This document shows positions 39,331 through 49,138 of a stretch of 64,000 nucleotides of DNA, in pieces. Location: positions 14,047,433-14,111,432 of the forward strand of contig OZ038386.1 in NCBI GenBank assembly GCA_964036045.1, written 5' to 3'. Both the position numbers and the translations under genes were made by a program. The notes below the pieces were generated by a model. That model was not told the DNA's origin. It worked only from the letters and a program-made list of their open reading frames with translations, and did no database searches. Every line of letters starts with the position of its first letter. Position 1 is the first letter of the stretch. The DNA is from Eutreptiella sp. 'Long Island Sound 2002'. Taxonomy: Eukaryota > Euglenozoa > Euglenophyceae > Eutreptiales > Eutreptiaceae.

Positions 39331-40236
39331 ACCCCATCACCATGAGGCCCACGTTCAAGGCTTTTTGGACTTCTGAGGGGCCAAAATGCCCCAAAATGGG
39401 CTCAAAATGGGCTCATTTCACCCGTTTGTGCACCCCAAATGGTCTAGGATGAGGTTTGGAAAAATGCGCTTTTGACCCATTTTTTGACCCATTTTTGGTC
39501 CCAAAACAGCCCATTTTCAAGGCATTTTGGGATTCTCGGAGGACCAAAATGGGCCACCACAAGCTCAAAACGGTCCAAAAACACTTGTTTTAGCGTCGCA
39601 CATGGTCTAGGATCAGTTTTGGGAAAAGTCATCTTTTTGCCCCTATTGGACCTTGTTGACCTATTTGGGCACCCACCTGTTTGGGCTTGAGCTTGCAGCT
39701 TGCCGCAGCCTAGTGGGCCTAGGTATGGGGGTCTAGGTGTCCGTTTGGGCAATTCTGAGGGTCGGAAACCACAAAAAGCGGGGGGTTGCGGGTGGACTAG
39801 GTGCCCTCGGAATCGCATTTTGAGCCATGTAGCCAAAGATATGGCCTATTCTTGGTTTTTGGCTGTCGGCATTTGGAGCTTCTGGGGCCTTTTTGGGCCG
39901 TTTCCGGGACATATCATGGAGTTAGAGGGCCGCAAAGAGCTCGTTGACACGGGGAAGTCAAGCCGCGGGTGCAGTGTACCCACCGTCCCCCTTCGTTTGG
40001 CCATTTTGAATGTGTTCCAGGGCTTTTTTGGCCCAAAAATGGCTGTTTTTGGCCCTAAACTGCAATTTTTGAAACTGAGGTCCGCCACTTGCGAATCCCG
40101 TTCCTGGCCGCCACTGTTGAGTTTCTGGCTCAAACTTTGTGTGATTGGATTTCCTTACCGATAGGTATTATCCACCAGAATTTCACTGACATCCAAAGCA
40201 CCACGACGGAGTTCTGACGTTTACCCATTTCGCGCG
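39331..40236. repeat. degenerate AAAATGGG/GGCCCAAAA-rich stretch
   Basis: Loose repetition of CCCCAAAATGGG, GGCTCAAAATGGG and TTTTTGGCCC words over about 0.8 kb. No coding signal is convincing. An apparent 154-codon plus frame at 39,700-40,164 has no motif. Confidence 0.5.
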
Positions 40237-40237
40237 T

Positions 40238-40274
40238 GCTGTTGCTTGCTGCTTGCTTGCTGCTTGCTGCTGCT
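40238..40274 (-). repeat. microsatellite 3' tail of LINE E
   Basis: GCAGCAAGCAGCAAGCAAGC-type repeats on the minus strand, about 200 bp after the stop at 40,470. LINEs D and C in this window also end in short tandem repeats. Confidence 0.6.
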
Positions 40275-40469
40275 AAACCTGGTAGGTCCACCCTAGACAC
40301 TAAAAAGGGTTATAAACCAAGACTGGAAGGAAGGAAGGAAATCATACTGAGGAGCAATAGTCCATGGGGCTTCTACCCATTCCAGCCCCCAAACTCACCC
40401 AAGGGGCAAGTCGCGCGGGTTTCTGGAGAGCTGCCGCCCTGTATGACAAGAGGCTCCCCCCTCCGTCCT

Positions 40470-41473
40470 TTAGGTTGCCTCACGTGAGGCCCGTCCATGC
40501 TTCATGAGCCCCTCCGCGCTGTTGGAACACAGAGCACCCTCCTGCATGCTGTACGGCATGGTGGAGTGTCCTGCATGGGGGTCACGAACCCATCCCTGGC
40601 CCTGTCGGGCCATGCCAGGCAATTCCGTGCAGACACGCTGTGCTCCGCGAAGAGAGGGAAAGGTAAAGGGGTTAGGGGGCCACTCCCCCACGGAGGGTGG
40701 GGTAGAGTACTGGACTTCGTACTGACCCATATCCTCATCGCACTCAAGATGAGTGCTGTCCGCTCGTGAGGCAGACATCACGCTCTCAAAAAGTGGCGCC
40801 AGCGGGGTGGGGGGCAGATCGGGGGGGGTAGAACACCGGACGGCATACTGTCGCACGTCCTCATCAGACGCACTCTGAGTGCTGTCCCTTCGCGGGGTAG
40901 ACATGGCGCTCTCAAATAGGGGCACCAGCAGGACGGGGGGCAGGTGAGGTAAATCCTGCTGTCGGTCTGACCCCCCCCCAGGTGTGCATGCGGGCGACCA
41001 ATGCTCTGGGGACACGTGCCGCACTGAGTGCCAACTGGAAGTCACCGCCGGCGACCATGCCGGAGATGGCGAGAATTGCCCTGGCCTACTCAGCACGCGC
41101 GGAGACGGGGTGCCAGTTACGTTGAACCCCATCGGAGGGCCGGTGGGCAGGACGGCGGTGCGTGAAGTCCGCGCGTTGGGCCGTGGTTCCCTTCGGGGCT
41201 GTAGCTGTTGTGGCCTTGCTTGAGGCATTCGGATTTGCTGCAACATCCTTGCTATCCCCGGGGGGACGTCGCGTCCCTTTTCGTGTGGGGGCTGCCCCGG
41301 GCTTCGTGTCGGTAGTGTGGTGCGCTGCCCCTCTGGGGTGCTTACCACCACTATGCGTGACGCACGCTCGGGAGTGATAGCTCCTGTGAGCTGTAGGTAT
41401 GAGAGCGCATGCCTGGACATGGGGAGGGGAGCTCCGGCTGGGCTGCCGTGACGGTCTGGGGCCTCCAGGGCCG
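40470..41473 (-). pseudogene. LINE E C-terminal frame, copy on the far side of LINE C
   Basis: A disordered Pro/Ser/Arg-rich frame (MSRHALSYLQLTGAITPERA at its start). It holds a roughly 43-residue internal duplication: two versions of LxPLFES(A/V)MS, then DED(V/M)xQY, then STPP. It ends at 40,470 with the natural C-terminus (HGRASREAT). Bases 40,589-41,473 are an apparently identical copy of 53,080-53,964. The function of the region is unknown. Confidence 0.65.
40589..41473. repeat. 885-bp target duplication flanking LINE C, left copy
   Basis: This matches 53,080-53,964 at a constant offset of 12,491, with no difference found in the stretches I compared. It is host (LINE E) sequence, not part of LINE C. 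Confidence 0.9.
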
Positions 41474-42934
41474 GAGGGGGTCACGGGCCTGCAGCTGCGC
41501 CTCTGCCCCCACCTGGAAAACCCGTGGTACTGGGTACCAGCGGCGGACTCCGTCCCCTACCTGGGACTCCAGCTGCAGCCGGACGGGGAGTTCTCCCTGC
41601 AGCGCAAGCACCGGCTACGCCTGGCGGCAGTGCACCACTGGTGCCTTAACACCCTCGCGCCACCGAAAGTGGTGCAGGACGTCATCGTGGCGATCCTCGG
41701 AGGGGTGACGCAGTACGTCGCCCCTTTCATCGCCGACGACTCCGACACTGCACGCCACCTGGACCACATCACGGTCCAGGTCGCGAAGGACAGGGCACGA
41801 TACGCCTTCGACGCCTCGCGGGACAGCCTGCAGGATGACCGGACCCTGGGGCTCACACGGGTGCCCACGCGGTGCCAGCAGGCAGCGGTGGCCCTTGTGG
41901 GTACACTCGTCCACCACCGCGCAACCTCCGTGCGCGCGGAGGTCACCAAGATGTTCTGGGAGATAGCCGGCGCGCACGGAATATGCCCTGAGGTGCACTA
42001 CCCCGTCCCGGAGTTCGCAACTCTGGCGGGAGGCGACTGGGTCCAGCGCATACCCCGGGCCCTGGCCGCCCTGGGAGTGGGGATGTACAACCCCATCGCG
42101 TGCCCCAGGGCGGCTCATGTCCAACTACAGTCCCCGCCGGGCAAAATCGTCACGCTGCGCACCGCCAAGCTGCGACCCCGCGACACGTGCCGCCTGACGG
42201 TGCCACACGCAACGCCGTGGCATGGACACCACGGGCCACGCCACCCCTTCCCCGACAACGACGATCCGTGGCCGACGGCGGTGCGGGAGTGCCTCGACCA
42301 ATGCGCCGATGAACACCTCCATTATTGCCGCCATGAGCAAGGGCCCACCAACCACCCCGGGTGGCGCGATGCCCTGGCCCACCTCTTCCACACCACCGGC
42401 ACGCGGGACCCCCGCCTGAGACTCGTCCACCCCACGAGGGCTAAGCAGGACGCCCACACCGGCCCACGGGTGACCCCGGACGGCCTGCACCTCCATGTCG
42501 GGGGCTACCGCCGCCGGGACGGCCTGTCCCCCCCCACGCGGGGGGCGGCGTACCACCCGCCAGCGGCCCTCATGTACATCCTCCGCGACGTACTCGCGGA
42601 AAGCGAGCACCAAGAGCCCAACGCGGACGTGGCGTGGCCAGAGCCCTTACGCCCCCGGCCCCACGCGCCGATGCCGTTGTGGCTGGTGACCACAGACGAC
42701 CAATGCACCCAAGCGGCGGGACAAGCGCAGCTCCGGGCCGAGTGGGTGATAGTGCAAGTGGGGCAGGCCAGCCCGAACCCCGTGGGCTCCCCCGTGGCAC
42801 CGCCCTACTGGTGGCTACGGGGGTGCCGCACGACCCACACATGGCGGTGCACGCGCTGGAGGACCGTCCGGAGGACACAGGACACTTGGTGGTACACCAG
42901 CGCGGGGGCCCGGCGTGGCTCAAGGAACATGTGA
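41474..42934 (+). pseudogene. LINE C ORF1, RT thumb and connector (5'-truncated)
   Basis: The frame starts upstream in target DNA, and element sequence begins at 41,474. YLGLQLQPDGEFSLQRKHRL and LGGVTQYVAPFIADD are typical of the segment after the RT palm in non-LTR RTs. Catalytic RT motifs are absent because of truncation. The segment continues through a His/Pro-rich linker to WLVTTDDQ and WVIVQVGQA. The natural reading then appears to switch one base back to the next frame near 42,790-42,800, at a run of five C. The last 40 codons here are therefore likely out of frame. Confidence 0.7.
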
Positions 42935-45627
42935 CGGCGCTACGGTCCTGGGCAAGCACGGTCGCCGGAGCGGAGATCCGGCTGCACGACCACCCGGCGA
43001 TCAGCCCAGGCGACACCAGGGCGCTGAGCGTGGACCAACTGACCCACAGCCACCCCGACGTCCGGTGGCACTCCACCGACCTCAACGCGGGGTGGCTCAG
43101 CCCCACCGGATACTACTGGATCCCGGAGGCCTGGGGACACACCTCCTCTGACGCGTCCGGGGGCGGACCCTGCAAACACGCCACCAGCGTCGCTCTCGCC
43201 GCCGACCTCACCCGCACGTGGGCGGTGGCCATCTCGGGCACGGTGCCTGACGGAGAGGGGGTGGCCGCCTCCCTCCCCCTACATTACGGTGCACACAGAC
43301 CATGGGTCCACACGGTGGACGCCGAAGTCATCCTCCACCTCCTGCGGCACGCAGATCGCGAGCGAACCACGGGGGTCCCCGCGGGCGCAGCGAAGGTGGT
43401 CAACCAGATGCCCCTGAGGTGGCTCCGGGACGGCCTGTGCGCGCGGGGGCAACACGCCGGGCACCCGTTCTGGTACGTCCGAGCCACCTCGCACCACAGT
43501 GACGCCCTACTGCACAAGGCGGACTGGGCGGCGTCCCAGGACACCGTCTTGCAGAACACGCCCCCGGACCCTGGCCACGCCCAACTCATCGTCGCCGGCC
43601 GTGACGGCCATCTCGATCTACGGCCCCCCATGATGCGGGTGCTCGGCGAGGTCGCGCAACGGGCGCAGACGGACCATGCGCTGACGCACCGGGGACACAC
43701 ACCTCTGGGCGCGGCCCACGCCACGGCCTACGTCCACGCCCGGGACCTCACCGCGGCGGCCACCAACCGCCGGGCGCTGCGGGCCCGAGACGGCCACACG
43801 CCGGTGCAGCGCAGGCTCCGCGTCCGGAAGGAGCGGCTCTCCGGCGTCGCCATCGTCCCGCAACCGTGCCTTTTCTGCGGCGGCCCGGAAGAGACCCCGG
43901 TGCACATGCACGTGGGCTGCACCCACTCGTGGCTCCTCTGGCCCCACTACCGCCAGGCGGTGCACGAGGCGGCCCGCCACCTCCCACCTGGGGACAAGGC
44001 CCTGTGGGTGGCCTCGTGGCGCTCCGCAGGCGCCACGTGGACGGAGGTGTTCTGCTCCGGACTGGTGCCCGAGGACGCGGAGGCGCAGCTCCGCGCCATA
44101 ACCCGATACGACCCGCCGGGAGGGACCTCGGTGGACGACTTCCTCCACCACATGCTCCGGCTGGGGGACTTCGCGTGGGAGCTTTGCAACCACCGGCTGG
44201 AGCAACTCCTCCACGACCCCCTAAGCGCGGCGGCCCGGGCGCACCGGTGGCTCACTGCGGCGGAGGGCGACCACCCTCCCCCTCCCCCGCGCCCTGACAA
44301 GGACTTCGTAGCCTCCCTCCGTGTTGTGAATGGCACTCTGGAGTGCCCACTCCAAGAGGGCCCCCACCGGTATCAGGACCTGCCAGAGGGGTTCTCGAGG
44401 CACCTGCAAGACGCCCTTTTCCCACCGTGGATCATCGGGCGCGGCTCCATGACCGCATGGGAGGCGCGCATCGTGGGGGAGGAGTGGGCGCGGGAGTGGG
44501 GCCGTTGGTGCGCCGCCACGCGCGCCCCGGAGACCCCTGCGCAACGATACGCCGCCATCCCGCTCCGGGGGTGGGGGCCGGACACCCGGCCGAGACCCAC
44601 CGTGGTCCGCGGGGCGGGACCTGACCACCCGTGGGACGCGGCGACGGGGGAATGGCTGCAGGCGGCCCCGGGGCCGCAAACGGGATGGACTGGGGACGTA
44701 TCCTCACTCGTCAGGACGCCCGTCCCGCCCCGCGTCGTCCTTCACACCGCCAACGTGCTCCGGGCCACGGAGATACGCACGCGGGGACACGCTGCGGCCA
44801 CCGTCCGGTGGCAACCCCCAGAGGACGGGGCCACCCAACTCACCGTGGCGCACTTCAAAGCGGGGGGGCCGGTATACGACGACGCCCTGTCCCGGCTGGG
44901 CGATGCCCAGGGGCCCTTACTCCTCATGCTCCCCACCGGTATCGCAGCCGCGCTGCGCCAGGAGCTGGACGGCTGCGAAGGGCTGCGAGTGGGGTGGGAG
45001 GCAGTCGCGGACGGCACCCTACTGGCCCTCCTCCACAGGGACACCGCGAACGGGTGCCAATGGGACGCGCTGACGCCCCACCTCACCGGGCGCCACGTGT
45101 ACATGGCGAGCCCCCCCCAGGGGCACCCCCGCCCGGCGTGGGACGACCTCATCGCCGCCTTCCACGACCACGGGATCCTCCCCGGCGACACGTGGCAGGA
45201 GGTCCAGCGGAAGACGCTTGGCAAGGACTACCGGCGCCGCGTCCGCGCCCGCTTGCTGGAGATCCGGGACCCCCTCCGACAGAGGTGGGACGACCTCTGG
45301 ATCCGCCATCTCGACCCTTGGTCGCCGCCCTCCCACCTCCCACACACCTGCCGACTCTGCGGAGAGTGTGACACGGTGTCCTCCGCAGCAGCGACAGGCG
45401 CCAACAGGTGCGAGCGGTGCACCCAGGTAGCCGCGTGCCCCTGGCCCGAACCTCCCGCAGGTCCGCGCAGGCGCACAGAGGAGGAGGCCTTGCGCCGACG
45501 CATCGAGGGGGCACACACCCCCTCACACGAACAGGCGGGCCCCGCGGGCGCTGCCCTTCTGTGGATCCACGTGCACCTGCGGGACCCCACATCCATTGCG
45601 CACCTGTCGCACGTGTTCGCCCCCTAA
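42634..45627 (+). CDS. LINE C ORF1, RNase H, zinc-binding motif and extended C-terminus
   Basis: Meaningful sequence begins around 42,800 (LLVATGVPHDPHMAVHALED). RNase H: SDASGGG (Asp near 43,147), TVDAEVILHLLRHAD (Glu), and SHHSDALLHKAD with the terminal His/Asp. Its usual role is removal of RNA from the hybrid. The zinc motif CLFCGGPEETPVHMHVGC (43,867-43,920) fits the RT-associated zf-RVT pattern. About 560 more residues follow: an alpha-helical stretch, a region of unknown fold (VVLHTANVLRATEIRTRGHA), and a second Cys cluster near the end (CRLCGECD, then CERC). That extension is longer than in most LINE ORFs I know. It ends at TAA, 40 bp before the next ATG. Confidence 0.8.
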   Translation: MARALTPPAPRADAVVAGDHRRPMHPSGGTSAAPGRVGDSASGAGQPEPRGLPRGTALLVATGVPHDPHMAVHALEDRPEDTGHLVVHQRGGPAWLKEHVTALRSWASTVAGAEIRLHDHPAISPGDTRALSVDQLTHSHPDVRWHSTDLNAGWLSPTGYYWIPEAWGHTSSDASGGGPCKHATSVALAADLTRTWAVAISGTVPDGEGVAASLPLHYGAHRPWVHTVDAEVILHLLRHADRERTTGVPAGAAKVVNQMPLRWLRDGLCARGQHAGHPFWYVRATSHHSDALLHKADWAASQDTVLQNTPPDPGHAQLIVAGRDGHLDLRPPMMRVLGEVAQRAQTDHALTHRGHTPLGAAHATAYVHARDLTAAATNRRALRARDGHTPVQRRLRVRKERLSGVAIVPQPCLFCGGPEETPVHMHVGCTHSWLLWPHYRQAVHEAARHLPPGDKALWVASWRSAGATWTEVFCSGLVPEDAEAQLRAITRYDPPGGTSVDDFLHHMLRLGDFAWELCNHRLEQLLHDPLSAAARAHRWLTAAEGDHPPPPPRPDKDFVASLRVVNGTLECPLQEGPHRYQDLPEGFSRHLQDALFPPWIIGRGSMTAWEARIVGEEWAREWGRWCAATRAPETPAQRYAAIPLRGWGPDTRPRPTVVRGAGPDHPWDAATGEWLQAAPGPQTGWTGDVSSLVRTPVPPRVVLHTANVLRATEIRTRGHAAATVRWQPPEDGATQLTVAHFKAGGPVYDDALSRLGDAQGPLLLMLPTGIAAALRQELDGCEGLRVGWEAVADGTLLALLHRDTANGCQWDALTPHLTGRHVYMASPPQGHPRPAWDDLIAAFHDHGILPGDTWQEVQRKTLGKDYRRRVRARLLEIRDPLRQRWDDLWIRHLDPWSPPSHLPHTCRLCGECDTVSSAAATGANRCERCTQVAACPWPEPPAGPRRRTEEEALRRRIEGAHTPSHEQAGPAGAALLWIHVHLRDPTSIAHLSHVFAP

Positions 45628-45666
45628 CCCCCACCCGCCGCCGCCCTTTGCAGAGCCCGCAGCACC

Positions 45667-46899
45667 ATGCCACGCCGACGGGGGGATGGGCCGGGGCACA
45701 CCAGGGCCCGCCGCAGAGCGCAGGAGGCGGCCGTCCGGGGCCTGGTGGCGGACGCGGTGGCGGAGGCAAAAGGAGCGCACGCTGCCGCACGGCGCGACCT
45801 GGAGGGCAGTGCGATGGCCTTCCTCAACGAGACCGCCCTCCCGGCCGTCCGCGCCCTGAACGGAGCGGGGGCCCCTACGCTGCTCCCGGCAATGCACCGG
45901 ATCGTGAACGCCGTCCGGCCGGGGCTCATCAGCCCGGAAGCGGCCCTCTACGGGCACTGGATGGAGTGGCGCGAGTCCAATCGGTCGGGCCGGCCCCTGT
46001 CCATGGGGGACGCCCTCCGGCTAACGGGAGCGGGGTCTGCCATGTCCCTCCGCAGTAGCGCCCCAGCCCTGCTGCACGCCCTCAGGACGCGCTACCCCGG
46101 GGACGCGGCCCCGTACCTGAACCAGGCGCGGGCCACGTACCCGGGGGGAGTGTCCGAGCTGGATGCGGCGCTCCACCTTCTACACCCGCCGGACGAGGAC
46201 CTGGAGGTGGGCGAGGTCACGGTGTTCGTGGAAGGCGCGGACGAGGCGTCCGCCCGCCCCCGGCCGACCAACCCGGTGTATGACGGCACCGGGCCTACCC
46301 CCCCGTACGCCGTCGTCTACGAGGCGTTCCCCAGGGAGCCCACTTGGTGCCCCGCCCTCCCACCGGCGACGCACGCGCCCCGCGGCTGGGCTAACCCAGA
46401 CCTGTCCCCCCCCCTCTCCAGGACCAGGGGTGCCCACCACAGGGGGCAGGTCCTCTGGCAAGAGTGCCCTGGCACCCCCCTCCTCCTCCTCGTCGTCGCG
46501 TCCCGCGGGGGCCCGGGGCGGATCCTGGGGATCACCCCCACCCACCTCTATGGGGCCACACCCGTACCCCGCCCCCCCCTCCCGACGCCCGCGGCGCGGG
46601 ACGGAGTACACACCTTCCTGCGCACACAGGAGGTCACCGCCGTTACGGGGGTCCATCTGGTGCGGCTGCCCCCGGCACCGCTCGACGACCCCCGGGGGCC
46701 CAGGGCCCTGAGCCCCGCCCCAGACTGGGAGCTGTGGCGCGACGCGTGGGCCGCGTGGCTCCCCCGCCTCCCCTCCCAATGCCGGTGGATGGCCGCGGAC
46801 CCCCGGCCGTGCGGGGCTGACGCCACAACCGGCCCCCCACCCCCTCCCCCCCCCCCCCCCGCAGAGCACCACACGGCACTGCCCACGGCACGGCACTGA
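45667..46899 (+). CDS. LINE C second unit, first frame, unknown function
   Basis: 410 codons starting MPRRRGDGPGHTRARRRAQE. The first half is Arg/Ala-rich and helical. The middle has moderate hydrophobicity (LLLLVVASRGGPGRILGI). The end is a Pro run followed by AEHHTALPTARH. I recognise no domain. The stop and the next ATG overlap as TGATG (46,897-46,901), an arrangement that can support coupled termination and reinitiation. Confidence 0.5.
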   Translation: MPRRRGDGPGHTRARRRAQEAAVRGLVADAVAEAKGAHAAARRDLEGSAMAFLNETALPAVRALNGAGAPTLLPAMHRIVNAVRPGLISPEAALYGHWMEWRESNRSGRPLSMGDALRLTGAGSAMSLRSSAPALLHALRTRYPGDAAPYLNQARATYPGGVSELDAALHLLHPPDEDLEVGEVTVFVEGADEASARPRPTNPVYDGTGPTPPYAVVYEAFPREPTWCPALPPATHAPRGWANPDLSPPLSRTRGAHHRGQVLWQECPGTPLLLLVVASRGGPGRILGITPTHLYGATPVPRPPLPTPAARDGVHTFLRTQEVTAVTGVHLVRLPPAPLDDPRGPRALSPAPDWELWRDAWAAWLPRLPSQCRWMAADPRPCGADATTGPPPPPPPPPAEHHTALPTARH

Positions 46900-48440
46900 T
46901 GCACCAGGAGGTAGTGGGAAGGGCGCGCCTGCCACCACGCATGCCTACCAGAGTAACAGTGATGGCAGACTCCGATGGGTCCCTCGGGCGGGACGACCGC
47001 CACCACCGCCGGTCCCGCTCCCGCTCCCCCGTCTCCTCCCCAGAGTGGACGGGGGAGACCCTCGCGGAGCGCGAGGAGCGGAGGCTGGCGGAGGCGGCGG
47101 TGGTCGGGCCGCCGCCGCCGGCCCGGGAACCTGGGCCAGCCGAGACGGCCGCCCCCGCCGCCCAAGCGGCCAGCCCCGCCGCCCCGCCCCGCCCTGACGC
47201 GCAGGAGGCGGAGACCGCAGCGAGCCACGCCGCGGCCCCGGCCGCGGCCCCCGGCACGCCGCCGGCAAGGGGGGCAGCCCCGGCGCAGGAGCCGGACGCG
47301 TCGCTGAGGGCTGCCGCAGCCGCGCAGGAGTGCGAGCAGGGCGCAAGAGGGGTTGCGACGGACCCCGCACGGGCCGTGGGCGCCTCGCCGGCGGCCGCCG
47401 CGGCAGCAGAGAAGACCGAGGAGGATGTGCGAGGGTCTGCGACCGCGGCCACGGGCGCCTCGTCGGCGGCCGCCGCGGCAGCGAAGGTGAGTGCGGAGGG
47501 CGCGAGAGGGGCTGCGGCCCCTGGCACGCCGCGCAGGCGGGGGAAGAACCCCGCACGGGCCGCGGACGCCTCGCCGGCGGCCGCCGCAGCAGCAGCAGTG
47601 GGCAGGGAGAGCGCAAAGTACCGCGCCCACGCCAACCCCGCCCACACCCACACCAGCCCCCCCAAGCCGTACCCCCCCAAGCCCTTCCCCCCGGGGCGGG
47701 AGCGGCACGTCCGCCCCCCGGCGCGCGAGCGCTCGCCGCCGGGCGTCACGCTGCCGCAACCGCAAAGGCAGCGGGACGCCCGGCGAGTGGTCCAGGAAGG
47801 GCGCAGCGGCGAGGGGGAGGGGAGCGGCGGACGGCGTGACAGGCAGGGGGCAGGGGAGGGGTCGGGGCACGGGAAGGGCGCGCAGGAGCGCGGGCAGGGG
47901 GCCCGGGTGCAGGGGGCGGAGCGAGGGGAGGTGGGGAAGCGAGCGGGCCGGGGCGTGGTGGACGAGAGGCGGGACCCGCGACTCAGGCAGGGAGTCGGGG
48001 AGGGGCCAGGGCACGGGAAGGGTGTTCAGGGGCGCGGGAAGGGTACCCAGGCGCAGGGGGCAGGACAAGGGGGGATGGGAGAGCGAGCGGGCCAGGGCGT
48101 GGGGGACGAGAGGCGGGACCCGCGACACGGGCACGGGACCGGAAAGGGGCCCAAGGGCAAGGGCAAGGGCAAGGGCAAGGGCCCCAAGGGACAGGGGGGA
48201 CGGGGCATGGGAGCCCAGGGGGGAGGGCGGGGCGAGGGGAGGGGGGCAGAGGGCGGAGCACCCCCGCAGCCGGACGTGCAGCCGGTGAGGTGCATCCCCC
48301 CCGGCATCCAACAGATGCCGGCACACCACACCTACCACCACCACCACCACCACCACCACCACCTCTACAACATCGACCCTGACGCCGGCGAGCTCGTCCC
48401 CCCCAACCCCCACGACACCAGCATCAGCAAGCCCCCCCCG
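46899..48440 (+). CDS. LINE C second unit, basic disordered frame with RS and poly-His tracts
   Basis: The frame opens at the TGATG overlap. Features in order: an RS-like block (DDRHHRRSRSRSPVSS), long Ala/Pro-rich repeats, a Gly/Arg/Glu-rich region with imperfect repeats (GVGEGPGHGKG), a GKGKGKGKG stretch, then a run of nine His (near 48,338-48,364). The frame formally runs to 48,785. Composition indicates that true coding moves to the next frame at the C8 run near 48,430-48,438. It is likely a nucleic-acid-binding disordered protein. Confidence 0.5.
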
Positions 48441-48982
48441 CGCCGAGGGCGGAGCCGGCGCGGATGGCCTCGGCGGAGGGGGGACGGGGCGTGGCATCGG
48501 CGCCGCAGGTGCAGGAGCAGCGCGGGGGGCCGGCACGGGGGGCGGAGGAGAGCCGGCCGTGGAACGTGGACTGGGGCGCAGTCCCGGACCCGCTGGGGGG
48601 GGAGACCCTCCCCCTGGTGGGAGAAGTGTACGGGTGGTTGTGCTGGGCCAACCAGGGGACCTCCAGGAGGTCGCGGAACCGGCCCTTCGATGCCGTGCTC
48701 CTCCGGAGGGACGGAGGAAACCGAGAGGCACCCCCGGGGGGGTGGGCGGCCCCAGAGGACCACGAGAGGGTCCTCAGGTCAGTGATCCGGGCGGCGTGGC
48801 CCGACAGGGAGCCGACGTGGCCGGCCTTCCTGGAGGGGGGAGCGGTGCTCCGCATCACGGATGCGGACGCCAACAACTGGCTCCCCCGGGCTTTGCGTAG
48901 CGCCCTCGCCCACTGGCGCTACCGCCGGCACAACCCGCCGCCGCCGCAGCCCCAGCCCCCACACAAGCGGCGGCGCAAGTGA
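48440..48982 (+). CDS. LINE C Trp-rich C-terminal module
   Basis: This frame (first Met at 48,464) continues the preceding protein after a probable homopolymer shift. The module has WNVDWGAVPDPLGG, VYGWLCWANQGTSRRSR, FDAVLLRR, GGWAAPEDHERVLRSVIRAA and WRYRRHN, and ends with a basic KRRRK. LINE D has a comparable block (LRRWVKWAGGAGR, then FEEVRTR and MPQAAWEALLRDAV). The conserved Trp-x-x-Trp-Ala and spacing suggest a shared domain of unknown function. Confidence 0.55.
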   Translation, partial: APRAEPARMASAEGGRGVASAPQVQEQRGGPARGAEESRPWNVDWGAVPDPLGGETLPLVGEVYGWLCWANQGTSRRSRNRPFDAVLLRRDGGNREAPPGGWAAPEDHERVLRSVIRAAWPDREPTWPAFLEGGAVLRITDADANNWLPRALRSALAHWRYRRHNPPPPQPQPPHKRRRK

Positions 48983-49138
48983 AGGCCCAGACGGCGGGTA
49001 CGGGAGGGTTGGGGGGGGGGATGGGCCCCCTGACCCACGCCCCCCCACGGTATGGCACAACGTGCGGGGACGCGCCGCCTCCCGCGGGAGGGAGTGCGGG
49101 GGCGACAAGCGCGGGGAGGAACCGGCTGCCCCGCAACC
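48983..49138. other. LINE C 3' region, spacer before tandem units
   Basis: GC-rich. Its end (CCCCGCAACCTGCTAACCACT) resembles the ends of the following units. Confidence 0.4.

Noticed and set aside
39380-40140. Relict dinoflagellate spliced-leader sequence in the AAAATGGG-rich stretch
   Set aside because: Words such as GGCTCAAAATGGG are superficially similar, but the spliced-leader core CCATTTTGGCTCAAG is not present.
46180-48731. Long minus-strand frames opposite LINE C (for example 727 codons at 46,548-48,731)
   Set aside because: These are GC-driven shadow frames. Recognisable residues and C/D similarity are on the plus strand.
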